Below, one piece after another: positions 17,309 to 26,044 of a stretch of 64,000 bases of DNA. The stretch spans positions 1 through 64,000 of the forward strand of contig CAZWKE010000009.1 of NCBI GenBank assembly GCA_964634205.1. Reading direction: 5' to 3'. Numbering within the stretch: position 1 is the first letter of the stretch; each line of letters opens with the position of its first letter. The stretch comes from JAFGGG01 sp964634205 (GTDB lineage: Bacteria > Spirochaetota > Spirochaetia > SZUA-6 > RPPD01). The notes beneath the pieces were generated by a model. It searched no databases. It was not told where the DNA came from and saw only the letters and a program-made list of their open reading frames with translations. The position numbers and the translations under genes were made by a program.

Positions 17309-18433
17309 ATGAGCACACAAGCGGATAAAAAATACATGCGTCTGTGCCTGCGCCTGGCGGGAAAGGCCGCCGGCCTGACCTCCCCCAACCCATTGGTGGG
17401 TGCGGTGGTGGTGAAAAACGGCCGTATCGCGGGTCAAGGCTATCACACCCGTGCCGGGGCGGCGCATGCCGAGGTTGAGGCGTTGGCCCGGGCGGGCAAA
17501 CTGGCCAAAGGCGCCACGATGTATGTCAATTTCGAACCATGCTGCCATTTCGGGAAAACACCCCCCTGTACCGAGAGTATTATCAGCGCGGGTATCGCCA
17601 GGGTGGTGGTGGCCATGCAGGATCCCAATCCCCTGGTGTCGGGCAACGGTATACGCCGGCTTGAAGAAGCGGGGATTACGGTGGACCGGGGGCTGCTTTA
17701 CGAGGAGGCCGCCGCCCTGAACCAGGTTTTTACAAAATATATTGTGAGCAAACGACCGTATGTTGTCATCAAAGCGGCCGTAAGCCTGGACGGAAAGATC
17801 GCCACCCATACGGGTGAAAGCCGATGGATCAGTAATGAAAAATCCCGCGCGTACACGCAAACCCTGCGCCTGCAGTACGACGCGGTCATGGTGGGGATTG
17901 GTACGGTGATGGCCGACGATCCGGACCTGACCTACCGCGGTACGCGCCACAGGGACAGGCAGCCCGTGCGCATTATCGTTGACAGCACGGCCAAGATCCC
18001 CATACAAAGCAGGGTGCTCAAAGAAACCGACCGCAAACGCACCATAATCGCCGTCACACGGTATGCCCTGGCTTCCAAGCTGAAGAAGCTGACGAACACG
18101 GGCGCCGAGGTATTGCTGGCGGAAGCCGACGGCAAACGGGTCAACCTGGATGACCTGCTGGGCAAACTGGGCAGCCTGGGCATTACCTCGATATTGGTGG
18201 AAGGCGGCGGCAGACTGAACGCCTCGCTGCTTGAGGCCCGCCTGGTGGACAAGTTGGTTATCTTTATCGCCCCTAAAATAATCGGGGGGACGGACGCGGT
18301 ATCCTTTGTCGGGGGCAAAGGCGCGGACCATATCCGCGATGCGTTTCTGTGTGAGGGGCCGCGGATCAGGCGATTCGGCGATGATATTCTACTGGAAACC
18401 TATCCGCGCGGAATTTCGGGAGGAGGAGACTGA
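17309..18433 (+). CDS. ribD: bifunctional riboflavin biosynthesis deaminase/reductase
   Basis: 374 residues; deaminates then reduces the pyrimidine intermediate of riboflavin synthesis. The N-terminal zinc deaminase domain has HAE (residues 53-55) and PCCHFGKTPPC. The C-terminal reductase domain has KAAVSLDGKIAT, GIGTVMADDPDL and LVEGGGRLNASLL. Start ATG 17309 with GAGGGG inside the riboswitch hairpin. The stop shares one base with ribE. Confidence 0.97.
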   Translation: MSTQADKKYMRLCLRLAGKAAGLTSPNPLVGAVVVKNGRIAGQGYHTRAGAAHAEVEALARAGKLAKGATMYVNFEPCCHFGKTPPCTESIISAGIARVVVAMQDPNPLVSGNGIRRLEEAGITVDRGLLYEEAAALNQVFTKYIVSKRPYVVIKAAVSLDGKIATHTGESRWISNEKSRAYTQTLRLQYDAVMVGIGTVMADDPDLTYRGTRHRDRQPVRIIVDSTAKIPIQSRVLKETDRKRTIIAVTRYALASKLKKLTNTGAEVLLAEADGKRVNLDDLLGKLGSLGITSILVEGGGRLNASLLEARLVDKLVIFIAPKIIGGTDAVSFVGGKGADHIRDAFLCEGPRIRRFGDDILLETYPRGISGGGD

Positions 18434-19080
18434 TGTTTACCGGAATAATCGAAGAGATCGGCGTGGTAACCGCGATCGATAAATCACGGCAAAGCTGGCG
18501 TGCCGAAGTGCGGGCCGAACACTCAACCGCCGACCTGGCCTTGGGAGACAGTATCAGCATCAACGGGGCGTGCCATACGGTAGTGGAGCTTACCGCCCGC
18601 TCCTTTCTGGTGGAGATCAGCCCGGAGACCAGACGCGTTTCCACCCTGGGAAACATGGTGATACAACAGAAGGTAAACCTGGAGAAATCGCTTACCTTGT
18701 CGAAGCCCCTGGGAGGACACCTGGTACAGGGCCACGTGGACGCGGTGGGCCGGATCGGCGCCGTCAACACACAAGGGAACGCCTGTACGCTGGAGGTGGA
18801 ATTTCCCGCCTCCTACCGTAAATATATCGTAACCAAGGGTTCGGTGTGCGTGGACGGGGTAAGCCTGACCATAGCCGCCTGCAGTGATACGGGTTTCAGT
18901 GTTTCGGTGATCCCCCATACCCTTGCCGGCACCACCCTGCACCTGAAAAAATCCGGAGACACGGTAAACCTTGAGTTCGATATCATCGCCAAATACGTGG
19001 AGAGTCTGCTGCGCTACGGCGGGGAGAAGGAACAACACAAGGGGATCAACAGGGATTTTCTTATAGCGAGAGGTTTTTAA
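18433..19080 (+). CDS. ribE: riboflavin synthase, alpha subunit
   Basis: 215 residues; dismutates two 6,7-dimethyl-8-ribityllumazine molecules to riboflavin. Two tandem lumazine-binding barrels begin at MFTGIIEEIG and at GHLVQGHVDAVGRI. TGATG overlap with ribD at the start and TAATG overlap with ribBA at the end imply tight coupling. Bacillus nomenclature; also called ribC in E. coli. Confidence 0.96.
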   Translation: MFTGIIEEIGVVTAIDKSRQSWRAEVRAEHSTADLALGDSISINGACHTVVELTARSFLVEISPETRRVSTLGNMVIQQKVNLEKSLTLSKPLGGHLVQGHVDAVGRIGAVNTQGNACTLEVEFPASYRKYIVTKGSVCVDGVSLTIAACSDTGFSVSVIPHTLAGTTLHLKKSGDTVNLEFDIIAKYVESLLRYGGEKEQHKGINRDFLIARGF

Positions 19081-20306
19081 TGCACAAGAATTTTATAACA
19101 ATCGAACAAGCAATCGAATATTTCAAAGAGGGAAAACTCATCATCCTGGTGGATGACGAGCAGCGGGAAAACGAGGGGGATCTTGTCTGTGCCGCGGAGA
19201 AGGCCACTCCCGAACTCATCAATTTTATGGCCACCCACGGCAAGGGACTGATCTGTATGCCCATGAAGGGAGAACGCCTGGACCAGCTTGAACTGCCCCC
19301 CATGGTGGCGGTGAACACCGATTCGCATAAGACCGCGTTTTCGGTCTCAGTGGACGCCCGTACCTGCACCACGGGGATTTCCGCGTTTGAGCGCTGCCAG
19401 ACCATCAAAACCCTGATCGACCCGCAGACCAAAGCGGAAGATCTGGTGCGGCCGGGGCATACTTTTCCACTGCGGGCCTTTGAAGGCGGGGTGTTAAAAC
19501 GTGCCGGGCATACCGAGGCCGCCATAGACCTGGCAGTTTTGGCCGGAATGTATCCGGCGGGGGTAATCTGCGAGATCATGGCCGCGGACGGGACCATGGC
19601 CCGCCTGCCCCAGCTGCGGGAGTTTGCGGAAACGCACAACCTGGATATCGCCAGCATTGCCGACCTGATTAAATACCGCATGCGTAACCAGCACCTGATT
19701 CGCAAGGTGGCTGAGGTCAACCTGCCCACTAAATACGGTGATTTCAAGGCGCTTGTTTACGAGTCCGACCTGGATTCCCAACACCACATTGCGTTGGTCA
19801 AGGGAGACATCCGCGGGAAAAAGGACGTCCTGGTACGGGTACACTCCGAATGCCTTACCGGGGACGTGTTCGGTTCCCTGCGCTGCGACTGCGGAGAGCA
19901 GTTTGCCGAGGCGGCCCGCCGTATCCAGAAACAGGGGAGCGGGGTGCTGCTGTATATGCGCCAGGAAGGGCGCGGCATCGGCTTTGTAAACAAAATGCGG
20001 GCCTATGAGCTGCAGGAAAAGGGACACGATACGGTGGAAGCCAATCAGAAACTGGGGTTTGCGCCTGATCTGCGTGATTACGGCATCGGCGCCCAGATCC
20101 TGGTTGACCTGGGGCTGTCCTCCATCCATCTGCTTACCAATAACCCGCGAAAGGTCGCCGGCCTGTCGGGGTACGGCTTAAAGATTACCAGGCGTATTTC
20201 ACTGGAGATCAAACCCAGTGCTCAGAATATTTTCTATCTGCAGACAAAAAGAGATAAACTGGGGCATCTGTTATCAACATTAGATAAAAAGGAAGGAAAT
20301 GTATAA
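19080..20306 (+). CDS. ribBA: DHBP synthase / GTP cyclohydrolase II fusion
   Basis: 408 residues. The N-terminal 3,4-dihydroxy-2-butanone-4-phosphate synthase has DDEQRENEGDLV and GHTFPLRA followed by GHTEAAIDLA. The C-terminal GTP cyclohydrolase II keeps zinc ligands in HSECLTGDVFGSLRCDCGEQ and the RQEGRGIG motif. It provides both entry precursors of riboflavin. One-base overlaps on both sides. Confidence 0.97.
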   Translation: MHKNFITIEQAIEYFKEGKLIILVDDEQRENEGDLVCAAEKATPELINFMATHGKGLICMPMKGERLDQLELPPMVAVNTDSHKTAFSVSVDARTCTTGISAFERCQTIKTLIDPQTKAEDLVRPGHTFPLRAFEGGVLKRAGHTEAAIDLAVLAGMYPAGVICEIMAADGTMARLPQLREFAETHNLDIASIADLIKYRMRNQHLIRKVAEVNLPTKYGDFKALVYESDLDSQHHIALVKGDIRGKKDVLVRVHSECLTGDVFGSLRCDCGEQFAEAARRIQKQGSGVLLYMRQEGRGIGFVNKMRAYELQEKGHDTVEANQKLGFAPDLRDYGIGAQILVDLGLSSIHLLTNNPRKVAGLSGYGLKITRRISLEIKPSAQNIFYLQTKRDKLGHLLSTLDKKEGNV

Positions 20307-20794
20307 TGAGTACAAGCAAGACACACGTTATTGAAGGCAACTTCGAGGGCAAGGGCCTGCGCATCGCCATCGTGGCCTCGCGCTTTAACGAGTTTATCAC
20401 CCAGAAACTGCTGGAGGGCGCCTTGGACTGCCTGCGGAGGCACAATGTGGTTGAGTCCGACATCACCGTAGTCTGGGTGCCGGGCTCCTTTGAGGTCCCC
20501 CTGGCCGCGGACCGGCTGGCCGGATCACAGAAATTCCAGGCGGTTATCTGCCTGGGAACACTCATCAGGGGGGAGACACCGCATTTTGATTATATTGCCG
20601 CGGAGGTGACCAAAGGTATCGCCCATATCGCGCTGAGCCGCGGTTTGCCCGTGATGTTCGGCGTACTGACCACCGACAACCTGGAACAGGCGGTAAACCG
20701 GGCCGGGACAAAAGCAGGCAACAAGGGTTTTCAGGCCGCACAGAGCGCATTGGAAATGGCCAACCTGGTAAAGCAACTGGGTACCACACAATAA
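20306..20794 (+). CDS. ribH: 6,7-dimethyl-8-ribityllumazine synthase
   Basis: 162 residues, normal length. Motifs: IVASRFNEFI, VWVPGSFEVPLAA, LGTLIRGETPHFDYI (catalytic His region), PVMFGVLTTDN, NRAGTKAGNKG. ATG overlaps the ribBA stop by one base. The next gene, pantoate kinase, begins only 15 bases later in the same direction. Confidence 0.97.
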   Translation: MSTSKTHVIEGNFEGKGLRIAIVASRFNEFITQKLLEGALDCLRRHNVVESDITVVWVPGSFEVPLAADRLAGSQKFQAVICLGTLIRGETPHFDYIAAEVTKGIAHIALSRGLPVMFGVLTTDNLEQAVNRAGTKAGNKGFQAAQSALEMANLVKQLGTTQ

Positions 20795-20809
20795 AATCCG
20801 GAGAAACCC

Positions 20810-21736
20810 ATGAACAACGGCACACGCGCCGGCGCGTTTTGCCCCGGTCATATCACCGGTTTTTTTCAGATCTGCGATCAGGGGCAGGATGAACTGGCCA
20901 AAGGATCCCTGGGTGCGGGATTTTCCCTGGCACAGGGAGTAACCACTTCGGTAGGTCATCAGCAACGGCCCGGATCATCCACAACCATCCATATTAACGG
21001 GCTGCAGACCACCCATGCCATGGTCTCCGTGCGAGTGGCGGAACTGTTCTATTCCGCTATAGACCTTACTCCTCCGGCCCTGAAGATCCGCCACACGATC
21101 CCTATCCCCATGGGCGCGGGCCTGGGCACAAGCGGGGCCGGGGCCCTGAGTCTGGCCTATGCGCTGAACCGACTGTACGACCTCCCCCTCTCTCGGGAAC
21201 AGGCCGCCCGCATTGCCCACCGGGCCGAGGTGCAGTACAAAACCGGGTTGGGCACGGTCATCGCCGAATCCGTGGGCGGGCTGGAAATTCGCACGGAAGC
21301 GGGCGCGCCGGGAACAGGCAGGGTTTTGTGCATTCCGCATCCGGCGGAGACCGCAGTGTGCTGTCTGATCTTCGGGCCGCTTTCCACGCAGCACGCCCTG
21401 CAGGATACGGAGACCAGAAAAAAAATTAACGACCTGGGGGCGGTTCTGGTGAAAGAGTTCGGGGACAATCCTTCGGTGGAGTCGTTCCTGCGTCTTTCGC
21501 GCCGCTTTGCCGAACATACCGGTCTGATTACCGAGCGGGTGCGGTCGGTTCTGACCGCGCTCGATGCAGAGAACATACCCTGCAGCATGCCCATGTTCGG
21601 TGAGGGGATATTTACATTGATCCATCCCAGGGACAAATCCCGTGTCCTTCGAGTGTTCACACAATACAAAAATTCAGGCACTATCATAGAAAGCAGTATC
21701 GACACACAAGGAGGAAGAGTCATCAATGCAGCATGA
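20810..21736 (+). CDS. archaeal-type pantoate kinase (GHMP family)
   Basis: 308 residues. Phosphorylates pantoate to 4-phosphopantoate, the archaeal alternative to bacterial PanC/CoaA steps. Family hallmarks visible: FCPGHITGFFQI (10-21), KGSLGAGFSLAQGVTT (31-46), the GHMP ATP loop PMGAGLGTSGAGALS (100-114), HRAEVQYKTGLGTV and GGLEIRTEAGAPG. The last motif set is specific to PoK rather than homoserine or mevalonate kinases. GGAG precedes ATG 20810. It overlaps the synthetase gene by 11 bases. Unusual outside Archaea; probably acquired by transfer (inference). Confidence 0.9.
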   Translation: MNNGTRAGAFCPGHITGFFQICDQGQDELAKGSLGAGFSLAQGVTTSVGHQQRPGSSTTIHINGLQTTHAMVSVRVAELFYSAIDLTPPALKIRHTIPIPMGAGLGTSGAGALSLAYALNRLYDLPLSREQAARIAHRAEVQYKTGLGTVIAESVGGLEIRTEAGAPGTGRVLCIPHPAETAVCCLIFGPLSTQHALQDTETRKKINDLGAVLVKEFGDNPSVESFLRLSRRFAEHTGLITERVRSVLTALDAENIPCSMPMFGEGIFTLIHPRDKSRVLRVFTQYKNSGTIIESSIDTQGGRVINAA

Positions 21737-22511
21737 AATACCGAAGTCTCATCCGCGCCGTGTTTCCCTGCTTACCAGAGAAAAGCTCGTCACGGGATAC
21801 GAACAGAAACTGGTGGCCACAGCGGGATTGATTGCCCACGGCAGGGGTGAGGCCTTTGATTATATTCTGGGCGAAGAGACAAGCCCACCCGCCCACTTTG
21901 CCGTTAAGGCGGCGGCCGCCCTGCTCTTGTCCGCCGGGCACGCCGTGATCTCGGTGAACGGCAACGTGGCCGCGCTGACCCCGGAAGAGACGGTTCGGCT
22001 TGCCGGGATCACGGGCGCGGCGGTGGAGGTAAACCTGTTTTACCGCTCGGCGGAAAGAGAGCTGGCGATCGCGGAGGTCCTGCGGCGCGCGGGGGCCGCG
22101 GAAGTACTGGGAGTGGGCGGTAATGCCGTCGCCAAAGTACCCCATCTGGAAAGCGAGCGCGGCAAGGTTGACCCGCGGGGCATCGCGGCAGCCGATGTGG
22201 TCCTGGTTTCACTTGAGGACGGGGACCGCACCGAACACCTGGTTACTATGGGAAAAAAAGTGATTGCCGTCGATCTGAATCCCTTTTCACGCACGGCCCA
22301 GTATGCCCATATCAGTATTGTGGACAATATCGTACGGGTTATGCCGGCTTTGATCAGGGCCGTAGAAGACATGCGGCAAAAAAAAATAGACAAAGCGGGC
22401 TTGGAAAAAATCGTAAAAGCATATAATAATAAGACCGTACTTGGTAAATCGATCGGTCTTATCCGAAAGAGACTGCGCAAGCTGGCAAAAAAAGGAGTGT
22501 TTATTCGGTAA
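21726..22511 (+). CDS. archaeal-type 4-phosphopantoate-beta-alanine ligase (phosphopantothenate synthetase, DUF137)
   Basis: 261 residues. Joins 4-phosphopantoate and beta-alanine with ATP to 4'-phosphopantothenate. Nearly every hallmark of the archaeal family is present: IPKSHPRRVSLLTRE (5-19), LIAHGRGEAFDYILGE (35-50), VISVNGNVAAL (74-84), EVNLFYR (101-107), VLVSLEDGDRTEHL, DLNPFSRTAQ (183-192), IVDNIVR. Not related to bacterial PanC. AGGAGG precedes ATG 21726, inside the kinase gene; the stop shares one base with panB. Confidence 0.93.
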   Translation: MQHEIPKSHPRRVSLLTREKLVTGYEQKLVATAGLIAHGRGEAFDYILGEETSPPAHFAVKAAAALLLSAGHAVISVNGNVAALTPEETVRLAGITGAAVEVNLFYRSAERELAIAEVLRRAGAAEVLGVGGNAVAKVPHLESERGKVDPRGIAAADVVLVSLEDGDRTEHLVTMGKKVIAVDLNPFSRTAQYAHISIVDNIVRVMPALIRAVEDMRQKKIDKAGLEKIVKAYNNKTVLGKSIGLIRKRLRKLAKKGVFIR

Positions 22512-23281
22512 TGGCACTGGAACAGGATATAAAGGCTTTTAAAGGCACAAAGAAACTGGTAATGCTCACCTGTTATGACGCGCAGACCGCGCGCATCCTC
22601 GATCAGGCGGAGGTGGACCTGATCCTGGTGGGCGACACCCTGGGAGTGGTGTTCCAGGGTAACAAAACCACCAAACAGGTTACCATGGAACAGATGCTCT
22701 ACCACACGTCAGCCGTGTCCAGGGGGGCCGGGTCCACGCCGGTGATCGGCGACATGCCGATAGGCTCCTATTCCTCGGAAAGCGAGGCACTCACTAATGC
22801 GGCCAACTTTATCTGCGCCGGCGCCAAGGCCGTAAAAATCGAGGGCAACAAACCCGGGATTGTGGGAGCGCTGACCGGGCAGGGCATTCCCGTTATGGGG
22901 CACGTGGGGCTGTTACCGCAGAGCGCGGATTCATATAGCGTGCAGGGGAAAGGCCGGGCCGACGCACAACGGATTTTACAAGACGCAAAGGAGCTGGACG
23001 CCGCCGGAATCTTTGCCCTGGTGCTTGAATGCGTACCGGAAAGCCTGGCTCAGGAGATAACAGACTCCGTATCAGTACCGACAATCGGGATCGGTGCCGG
23101 GGTGCACTGCGACGGACAGGTTTTGGTGATCAATGACATGCTGGGTATGGAGGGGGAGTATATGCCCAAGTTTGTCAAACATTATGCCGAGCTTAATAAG
23201 GTCATCCGCGCGGCGGTAGATTCGTATTGCCGTGAGGTACGACAGGGTATATTTCCCGATTCTTCCCACACCTACCATTAG
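22511..23281 (+). CDS. panB: 3-methyl-2-oxobutanoate hydroxymethyltransferase
   Basis: 256 residues; forms ketopantoate from 2-oxoisovalerate and methylene-tetrahydrofolate. Metal ligands D42 (LVGDTLG), D81 (IGDMPIGSY) and E111 (AVKIEG) and the catalytic Glu in LECVPE are present, as is GHVGLLPQS. Overlaps the synthetase stop (TAATG). It supplies the branch substrate for the adjacent pantoate kinase; the ketopantoate reductase between them is not in the window. Confidence 0.96.
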   Translation: MALEQDIKAFKGTKKLVMLTCYDAQTARILDQAEVDLILVGDTLGVVFQGNKTTKQVTMEQMLYHTSAVSRGAGSTPVIGDMPIGSYSSESEALTNAANFICAGAKAVKIEGNKPGIVGALTGQGIPVMGHVGLLPQSADSYSVQGKGRADAQRILQDAKELDAAGIFALVLECVPESLAQEITDSVSVPTIGIGAGVHCDGQVLVINDMLGMEGEYMPKFVKHYAELNKVIRAAVDSYCREVRQGIFPDSSHTYH

Positions 23282-23291
23282 GGGACAACAC

Positions 23292-24449
23292 ATGAACGAT
23301 AAGGGCCAAACACCGGGCCGCATTAAAAAGGAACTGAAAAAACTGCTGCACAAGGATCATTCATTCGCACAGGGCCGGATTGTCGGTTCGATGTGTACGG
23401 CTCCGCACACTTTTGCCCGGGAGATATTTTCCCGCTATATTGATAAAAACGTGGGCGATCCCGGGTTGTTTCCGGCGACCACCGCACTGGAGGCACAGAC
23501 CGTTTCCATGCTGGGCCGGCTGCTTTCCTGTGAAACGGTTTCCGGATTCATTCTGACGGGGGGAAGCGAGGCCAACATCGTGGCGCTGTGGACGGCCAAG
23601 ATGCTGCACAAGGCCAAAGGCAACGAGGTACTGGTCCCCGAATCCGCCCATTTCAGCTTTGACAAGGCCGCCTCCCTTTTGGAGCTTAACCTGAAAAAGA
23701 TACGCCTGAAAAACGATTTTACGGTCGACATCGAGGCGGTTAAAAAACAGCTTACCACCAAAACCATTGCGATCGTGGGAATCGCGGGGACCACCCCGCT
23801 GGGAGTGGTTGATCCCATCCCCGAACTTTCACAGCTGGCGGTGGAACGCGGGCTCTACCTGCATGTGGACGCGGCGCTGGGAGGGTTTGTCCTGCCCTTT
23901 CTGGGGGGGCTTGGCCGGCCGAGCCCGCGGTTCGATTTCAGCCTGCCGGGGGTTTCCTCCATCACGATTGATCCCCATAAAATGGGCATGTCCGTGATTC
24001 CGGGGGGCGGACTGCTCTACCGTAACGCGGAACTGTCGGCGGCGGTAAATGTGTTTGTCCCCTACCTCGCGGGTGGGGAAACCGCACAGGCCACAGTAGT
24101 GGGCACACGCTCGGGAGCATCGGTACTGGCAACATGGGCCCTGCTGAAGCATTTGGGTAAAAGCGGTTATACCGAGGTGGTAAGGCGTTGTATGGAGCTT
24201 ACCGATTTTCTGGCAGAGGGCGTCCGCCGAATCGACGGCCTGTATTTACCCTGCGAGCCGGTACTGAATGTTGTGGGGGTAGCCTCCCGTAAACTTCCCG
24301 TCCAGGAACTGGCTGCCCGCCTGCGCCGCAGGGGATGGGCACTCTCCCTGTTCCCCGGGCATATCAGGGTGGTACTTATGCCGCATTTAAAACGGAAGCA
24401 TATCCAAAATTTTTTGGCCGCTCTTGCGTCTACTCTGAATGATCGTTGA
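23292..24449 (+). CDS. PLP-dependent MfnA/archaeal aspartate 1-decarboxylase-type enzyme
   Basis: 385 residues from ATG 23292 (AGGGG upstream). Group II PLP decarboxylase: stacking His near 120 (PESAHFSFDKA), cofactor Asp in HVDAALGG (193), Schiff-base lysine K230 in SITIDPHKMGM, and TRSGASVLATW. The closest recognisable family is archaeal MfnA/ADC, which decarboxylates tyrosine or aspartate. Position next to the beta-alanine-consuming ligase argues strongly for aspartate to beta-alanine (inference). Replaces the pyruvoyl PanD of most bacteria. Its 3' end overlaps the convergent HD-GYP gene by 20 bases. Confidence 0.88.
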   Translation: MNDKGQTPGRIKKELKKLLHKDHSFAQGRIVGSMCTAPHTFAREIFSRYIDKNVGDPGLFPATTALEAQTVSMLGRLLSCETVSGFILTGGSEANIVALWTAKMLHKAKGNEVLVPESAHFSFDKAASLLELNLKKIRLKNDFTVDIEAVKKQLTTKTIAIVGIAGTTPLGVVDPIPELSQLAVERGLYLHVDAALGGFVLPFLGGLGRPSPRFDFSLPGVSSITIDPHKMGMSVIPGGGLLYRNAELSAAVNVFVPYLAGGETAQATVVGTRSGASVLATWALLKHLGKSGYTEVVRRCMELTDFLAEGVRRIDGLYLPCEPVLNVVGVASRKLPVQELAARLRRRGWALSLFPGHIRVVLMPHLKRKHIQNFLAALASTLNDR

Positions 24450-25512
24450 AGCGTTTCCTGATCTTGCTGAACTGTGAGTGGATTTTCATAAAAACATCCA
24501 CAATCTCCGGATCAAAGGTTTTGCCCTTTTCGCCGGTGATTATTTTAACCGCTTCTTCGTGAGACATTCCCCTATGGTAGGGTCTGTCGGACACCAACGC
24601 GTCATATACGTCACAAAGCGCGATAAGGCGGGCGGAAAGCGGTATTTTCTCACCGTACAACCCCTCGGGATACCCGCTGCCGTCCCATTTCTCGTGATGC
24701 GACATGGCGATCTCCCTGCCCAGGCTCAGAATATCCTTTTTCCCGATAAATCCCTCCAAAGCCTGGCCCACCACAAGAGTGTGTTTCTTGATCCTTTCGT
24801 ACTCCGCGGGGGTAAGTTTGTCGGGCTTCAGGAGGATGCTGTCCGCCACCCGCACCTTGCCGATATCGTGCAGTACCGAGGCAACCGCGATATCCTCAAT
24901 GTACTTTTCATTCAGGTGGGAATCCCTTTCCTTGAACAACTCATAATACCGGCGGGCCAGGGCGCGGGCATAATGCTCGATCCGCTCCAGGTGCTTGCCT
25001 GTGGTATGATCATGAATTTCCACAAGTTTGGCCAGACTGTAAATGGTTTCCTTGGTTTCTATCTTCATCTCCTTTATAATTTTAAAGAGGGTAGAGATAT
25101 AATACTCCCTGTTTTTTACGGCCCGGATGATTTCGGTGCGGTCGCGTACAATCCCCACCACCAGCGGGGTATCGCGCAGATTGAAGATCATCATTTTTAA
25201 CTCAAAATGTTTTTTTTCCTGGTTGCTGCCCGTATACTCAAAATAGAAATCACTTAAACGACGTTCTCCGCCGAAAAGTTGTTTTACGGTCTTTGTTATT
25301 TTTGGGGAATGAATGACCGTAATAAAATTGTAATCCTTATAGGACTCATACTCCATCCCGAACATTTTACAGAATATGGGATTCACAAAGGTAAAATCAG
25401 CCTGGTCGTTTATTTCAAAAATACCGTCAAAACTGGCCTCCACAATCGCGTTCAGCTTCCCATGCTCTGAGCACAGTATTTCGATTGTGGTCAGCATTTC
25501 ATCTCTTTTCAT
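24430..25512 (-). CDS. PAS - HD-GYP cyclic-di-GMP phosphodiesterase
   Basis: 360 residues. The PAS sensor domain spans ~15-130 (EASFDGIFEINDQADFTFVNPIFCKMFG). The C-terminal HD-GYP domain has HTTGKHLERIEHYARAL, VLHDIGKVRVADSIL, MSHHEKWDGSGYPEG, and LIALCDVYDALVSDRPY, all catalytic residues retained, so active c-di-GMP hydrolysis is expected. Start at ATG 25512 (GGGAG upstream) rather than the longer reading frame up to 25563. No membrane segment. Confidence 0.9.
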   Translation of the reverse strand: MKRDEMLTTIEILCSEHGKLNAIVEASFDGIFEINDQADFTFVNPIFCKMFGMEYESYKDYNFITVIHSPKITKTVKQLFGGERRLSDFYFEYTGSNQEKKHFELKMMIFNLRDTPLVVGIVRDRTEIIRAVKNREYYISTLFKIIKEMKIETKETIYSLAKLVEIHDHTTGKHLERIEHYARALARRYYELFKERDSHLNEKYIEDIAVASVLHDIGKVRVADSILLKPDKLTPAEYERIKKHTLVVGQALEGFIGKKDILSLGREIAMSHHEKWDGSGYPEGLYGEKIPLSARLIALCDVYDALVSDRPYHRGMSHEEAVKIITGEKGKTFDPEIVDVFMKIHSQFSKIRKRFNDHSE

Positions 25513-25610
25513 GTGACTCCCTATACATATTAACGGACAGTTCGGCAAAAAGCAAACCAACAATTTTTAAGTTTTTTAAGGCAAAATCCCCTCTCCGAAA
25601 ATCACCACTC

Positions 25611-25639
25611 TTGACTATTTCCCATAACCACCTTATATT
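25611..25639 (+). promoter_or_regulatory. sigma-70 promoter for hisI-hisG
   Basis: TTGACT (25611-25616), 17-base spacer, TATATT (25634-25639), about 40 bases before the hisI start codon. Confidence 0.65.
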
Positions 25640-25678
25640 TCGAATAATCTTTAATACTGGCACAATAAGGAAAGAACA

Positions 25679-26026
25679 ATGATCGAACTCAATTTTGATA
25701 AATTGAACGGTTTACTGCCGGCAATCGCCCAGGATTATGAAACCAATGAGATTTTGATGCAGGCATTTATGAACAAAGAAGCCTGGCGGCTTACCCTGGA
25801 AACCGGATTTGCCCACTATTACAGCAGATCGCGCGACACGCTCTGGAAAAAGGGTGAGACCTCCGGAAACCTGCAACTGGTAAAGGAAATCCGCGTGGAC
25901 TGTGATAATGACTCCGTGGTACTGAAGATTATTCAAAAGGGCGGGATTGCCTGCCATACGGGAAACCGCAGTTGTTTCTACAAGGTGGTAAAAAACGGGG
26001 AGCTGGTTGAAGAATCGCTGAAATAA
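25679..26026 (+). CDS. hisI: phosphoribosyl-AMP cyclohydrolase
   Basis: 115 residues, stand-alone cyclohydrolase without a fused HisE domain. Motifs: AFMNKEAWRLTLETG, YYSRSRDTLWKKGETSGN, the metal-binding DCDNDSVV, and GGIACHTGNRSCFY. Third step of histidine synthesis. AAGGAAAG precedes ATG 25679. A hisG gene follows 18 bases later; the partner HisE lies 11 kb away beside a second hisG. Confidence 0.95.
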   Translation: MIELNFDKLNGLLPAIAQDYETNEILMQAFMNKEAWRLTLETGFAHYYSRSRDTLWKKGETSGNLQLVKEIRVDCDNDSVVLKIIQKGGIACHTGNRSCFYKVVKNGELVEESLK

Positions 26027-26044
26027 ATAATTCGGAGAAAGAGC

